DNA from: RGIG8782 sp017475895
GTDB taxonomy: Bacteria > Pseudomonadota > Alphaproteobacteria > Rickettsiales > UBA1997
Length of the DNA: 7,919 nucleotides
Direction of reading: 5' to 3'
Assembly: GCA_947167315.1 (NCBI GenBank)
Contig: CAMVHP010000044.1
Span: 1-7,919, forward strand
Shown here one piece after another: positions 5,312 through 7,919 of this stretch. The position numbers and the translations under genes were made by a program. The notes beneath the pieces were generated by a model that was not told where the DNA came from, made no database searches, and saw only the letters and a list, made by a program, of their open reading frames with translations. How positions within the stretch are numbered: the stretch's first letter is position 1; every line of letters begins with the position of its first letter.

Positions 5312-7726
5312 TTATTTGTCTCTCAATGTACCACCAAAATTTTTGCTCACAAAATTTATTATTTTATCAGATATATCATCTATATCCTCCTTTGTGAAGT
5401 TTTGCAGTTTTGGTTGTATTATTACAGCAAAGGCAATTGATTTTTTATCCTTATTCTGCTCGTCCACATATACATCAAACAGATTAACTGAGGTGATAAC
5501 TTCTTTATCAATGCTATATATGCCCTTTATTAAATCTCCAACCACGATGTTATTATCAACAATAAATGCAAAATCTCTTTCTATGTGCTGTAAATCATTT
5601 GGTTTAAAAGCGCTTTTACTTTGATTTTCCAATATAACCTTTTTTGGTAGATTATCGACCATTAGCTCAAAGGTATATATTTTACTATTTAGTCCAAACG
5701 CTTTATTTATTTCCGGATGCAGTTCACCAAAATAGGCTATAAGTGTTTTACCAATGTATATTGCTCCACTTCTATTTGGATGGTAATATTTTGGAACGTT
5801 TCTATCAATATTTAATTTTTCACCGTTAATGTTAAATACCTCCAGCACATCAAAAAGATCCTTCTTAATGTCAAATATGTCGAAATCTCTTACTTTTTCG
5901 TGAATATTTTTGATTTTATTTTTACCATATCTGACACCAACCAATATACTATTCTCACTAGCAACCTTACCTTCATTAAATACTTTACCGATCTCAAAAA
6001 ATGATAGATTGTTATAGCCTCTGTTAATATTTCTTTTGATGGCATTTAAAATATTTGGAATCATGTTTTGTCGCAGATGGGACAGCTCAGAAATTATTGG
6101 ATTTATTAAGTCTAGATCGTCGTTTACGGTTGAAAAATAGCTGTCATCTTTTTTATTCAAAAAAGCGTAACTTATAAGTTCAATCATACCATTTTTGGCT
6201 AATACGGTTCTGGCTTGATACATTTTATTTTCAAACTGCTTTTGAAAAAGGTTGCCATTTTTTTTGAATACATCGGTATTTACAAAATCTTTACTGACAA
6301 GATTGTTGTAACCATACATTCTTATTATATCATCAATAATATCTTCCTTTACTAAGATATTATTTTTGTAATAGGGAACATTAATTATTAATTCGCCATT
6401 TTTTTCAGTAACTTCATAACCAAAACCATTCAATATTGATAGTACTTTATTTTTATCAACTTCTATTCCCAACAGTTTATTTATATACTCAAAACTCAAG
6501 TTGAAGCTTTTGGTTATAGTTTTTCTATAGTTATTATCTTCATACTTTGTGGTTTTACCAGCTTTACCACCACAAATATCTAATATTAACTGTGTTGCAT
6601 AGTCCAACACAAATTGTGTTATTTCATAATCAACACCTCTTTCAAATCTGTATCTTGAATCCGTTTGTATATTTAGCAGTCTACCGGTTCTGGCGGTATT
6701 TATTGCGTCAAAGATAGCACATTCTAAAACTACATTTTTTGTTGTAATTTCACTACAACTTTCTTTTGCTCCAATGACTCCACCTAAACACAAATTTTTA
6801 TTTTTGTCCTTAATTAGAGTCATTCCATCATATAGAGTATGTTTATTATCAAATAAATCCGTGAATTCATCTCCTTTTGAAGCTGGGGTTATTACCATTT
6901 TACCGTCTATTTTATCTGCATCGTAGCAGTGTAGTGGTCTACCAAAACACATCATAACGTAGTTTGTTATATCCACCAATGCATTTTTTGGATTAATATC
7001 AATTAATTTAAGTTTATCCTTTAACCAATTTGGTGATTCACAATTTTTTACATCAACTATTTTTCTAGCATAGAATACAGGACAATTTCTATCATTGACT
7101 TCAACATTAATAGTTATATTACCGTCTTCCGTGATATTTTTGTGAAACTCGTTATATTTTTTGAGTTTTCCAACACCAGCGCAGGCTAAATCTCTGGCAA
7201 TACCATAGACACCCAGACAATCTCCTCTATTTGGAGTTAGAGACACATCAATTATTTGTTCCTTTAAATTCAATATGTCCGCTATATTTGTTCCAATTTC
7301 CGTATTTTCCTGTAATTCAATGATGCCATCATGTTCATCTCCGAGTCCTAACTCCCTTATGGAACACAACATACCATTACTTTCAACACCTCTTATTTTT
7401 GTCTTTTTTATTTCAAGTCCATTCGGTAATCTTGAGCCATTTGGCGCTAGAATTGTCTTTAATCCTGCTCTGACATTCGGGGCACCGCATACTATATTTA
7501 GTGGTTCTTTATTTTTATCATAAACGACTTCACAAATATGTAGGTGATCTGAATCTGGATGATTTACGTATTTCTGCACCAATACACAGTTAAACGCTTT
7601 TAAATCTTTACTTTTATCAACAATTTCCTCAACTTCTATACCAATCTCATTCATCCTGTCGGCGATTTCCTCTATAGAATGTTGTGTATCTAAAAATTCC
7701 TTTAACCAAGAAAAAGTGAGTTTCAT
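5312..7726 (-). CDS. pheT: Phenylalanyl-tRNA synthetase beta subunit
   Basis: The beta chain of the (alpha-beta)2 synthetase that charges tRNA-Phe in the cytoplasm; it binds tRNA and edits mischarged Tyr-tRNA-Phe. The 804-residue length is normal. Domains in order: N-terminal MKLTFSWLKEFLDT; an EMAP-like tRNA-binding OB fold (~40-150) with HPDSDHLHICEV and NGMLCSIRELGLGDEHDGI; LTPNRGDCLGVYGIARDLA (163-181); the B3/B4 editing domain (~205-390) with CFGRPLHCYDADKI (260-273) and SRYRFERGVD (357-366); the B5 domain (~405-480) ending EDIIDDIIRMYGYNN (461-475); a catalytic-like core (~490-700); and a C-terminal FDX-ACB anticodon-binding domain (~711-804) with ERDFAFIVD. ATG at 7726 gives the canonical N-terminus. 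The gene has its own promoter, and no pheS C-terminus is recognisable in the 193 bp upstream, so the usual pheST pairing appears broken. dnaJ follows after 69 bp with no evident terminator between. Confidence 0.98.
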   Translation of the reverse strand: MKLTFSWLKEFLDTQHSIEEIADRMNEIGIEVEEIVDKSKDLKAFNCVLVQKYVNHPDSDHLHICEVVYDKNKEPLNIVCGAPNVRAGLKTILAPNGSRLPNGLEIKKTKIRGVESNGMLCSIRELGLGDEHDGIIELQENTEIGTNIADILNLKEQIIDVSLTPNRGDCLGVYGIARDLACAGVGKLKKYNEFHKNITEDGNITINVEVNDRNCPVFYARKIVDVKNCESPNWLKDKLKLIDINPKNALVDITNYVMMCFGRPLHCYDADKIDGKMVITPASKGDEFTDLFDNKHTLYDGMTLIKDKNKNLCLGGVIGAKESCSEITTKNVVLECAIFDAINTARTGRLLNIQTDSRYRFERGVDYEITQFVLDYATQLILDICGGKAGKTTKYEDNNYRKTITKSFNLSFEYINKLLGIEVDKNKVLSILNGFGYEVTEKNGELIINVPYYKNNILVKEDIIDDIIRMYGYNNLVSKDFVNTDVFKKNGNLFQKQFENKMYQARTVLAKNGMIELISYAFLNKKDDSYFSTVNDDLDLINPIISELSHLRQNMIPNILNAIKRNINRGYNNLSFFEIGKVFNEGKVASENSILVGVRYGKNKIKNIHEKVRDFDIFDIKKDLFDVLEVFNINGEKLNIDRNVPKYYHPNRSGAIYIGKTLIAYFGELHPEINKAFGLNSKIYTFELMVDNLPKKVILENQSKSAFKPNDLQHIERDFAFIVDNNIVVGDLIKGIYSIDKEVITSVNLFDVYVDEQNKDKKSIAFAVIIQPKLQNFTKEDIDDISDKIINFVSKNFGGTLRDK

Positions 7727-7762
7727 TTCTGTTTTGTTACTCTATTATTATATCTATAATAT

Positions 7763-7790
7763 ATATTATTGTGATAAGTTAATAAGTCAA
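7763..7790 (-). promoter_or_regulatory. Putative sigma-70 promoter for pheT
   Basis: Read on the minus strand: -35 TTGACT (7790-7785, five of six), a 16-bp spacer and -10 TAATAT (7768-7763), which keeps the key T1, A2 and T6 positions. The start would be near 7756, giving a leader of about 30 nt. No Phe-codon-rich leader ORF or attenuator hairpin of the kind known for some pheST operons is seen between it and the ATG. Confidence 0.45.
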
Positions 7791-7859
7791 ACGAAAATTA
7801 CTATCGGCTATTATATTAATGTATTTTATTATTATACTAAATAATATTTTCTTATTAAA

Positions 7860-7919
7860 GAAATCCCCCCAACTTTCCTCAAATTTTTTTTCTCCTCCCT
7901 GTCCCATTTCTTTCCCATC
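7860..7919. other. Composition-shifted segment at right edge
   Basis: The last ~60 bp change abruptly from ordinary AT-rich intergenic sequence to a C/T-rich plus strand with about 24 C and a single G, including CCCCCC (7865-7870) and a T-run (7884-7891). A minus-strand frame is open from the edge to a TAA at 7779, but its translation resembles no family I know and turns into AT-rich filler. It may be the start of a different region, a purine-rich coding tail, or low-quality sequence at a contig end. Confidence 0.4.

Noticed and set aside
5316..5624. 102-codon plus-strand ORF antisense to the 3' end of pheT
   Set aside because: Shadow of the pheT FDX-ACB coding frame.
7275..7523. 82-codon plus-strand ORF antisense to the 5' part of pheT
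   Set aside because: Shadow of the pheT tRNA-binding domain, rich in Ser/Phe/Pro as expected from the reverse strand.
7779..7919. Minus-strand 46-codon frame open from the right edge as a partial gene
   Set aside because: No family resemblance, two compositionally different halves, and its stop falls inside the pheT promoter; most likely not coding.

Overview
This is an AT-rich bacterial window (roughly a third G+C by eye) made almost entirely of housekeeping genes. The standard genetic code fits throughout, with Trp encoded by TGG and all large frames uninterrupted. The organism cannot be named from this sequence alone. The protein families and the very low G+C fit an uncultured, AT-rich alphaproteobacterium, such as the gut lineages of that class, but this is a low-confidence inference. 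Intact argG and argH argue against a fully arginine-auxotrophic intracellular symbiont. Most start codons lack a recognisable Shine-Dalgarno sequence, so starts were chosen from family alignment, signal peptides and promoter positions.

Layout. Left part, minus strand: a small Cys-rich lipoprotein gene (815-979), followed 40 bp downstream by the 5' part of a CtpA-type S41 processing protease (774 to the left edge, truncated). Middle, plus strand: argG (1247-2506) and argH (2624-4027), the last two steps of arginine synthesis, each with its own plausible sigma-70-type promoter. Right part, minus strand: pheT (5312-7726), then dnaJ (4103-5242), which has its own promoter with heat-shock-like features. 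argH and dnaJ converge on a strong stem-loop terminator at 4046-4079.

Argininosuccinate synthase (ArgG) and argininosuccinate lyase (ArgH) act in sequence on citrulline and aspartate to give arginine and fumarate. PheT is the beta subunit of phenylalanyl-tRNA synthetase; no pheS is visible in the 193 bp upstream of it. DnaJ is the Hsp40 co-chaperone, and no dnaK is adjacent.

The most interesting stretch is the 267-bp gap between the lipoprotein gene and argG. It holds two divergent promoters whose -35 boxes form the two arms of an 18-bp palindrome. It also holds a roughly 170-nt argG leader containing a 25-codon ORF with four Arg codons in its last nine positions, overlaid on a G+C-rich hairpin. 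This looks like a candidate arginine-sensing leader peptide. No mobile elements, CRISPR arrays, tRNAs or rRNAs were seen. The last ~60 bp at the right edge have an abrupt, extreme strand-composition skew that the rest of the window does not share.
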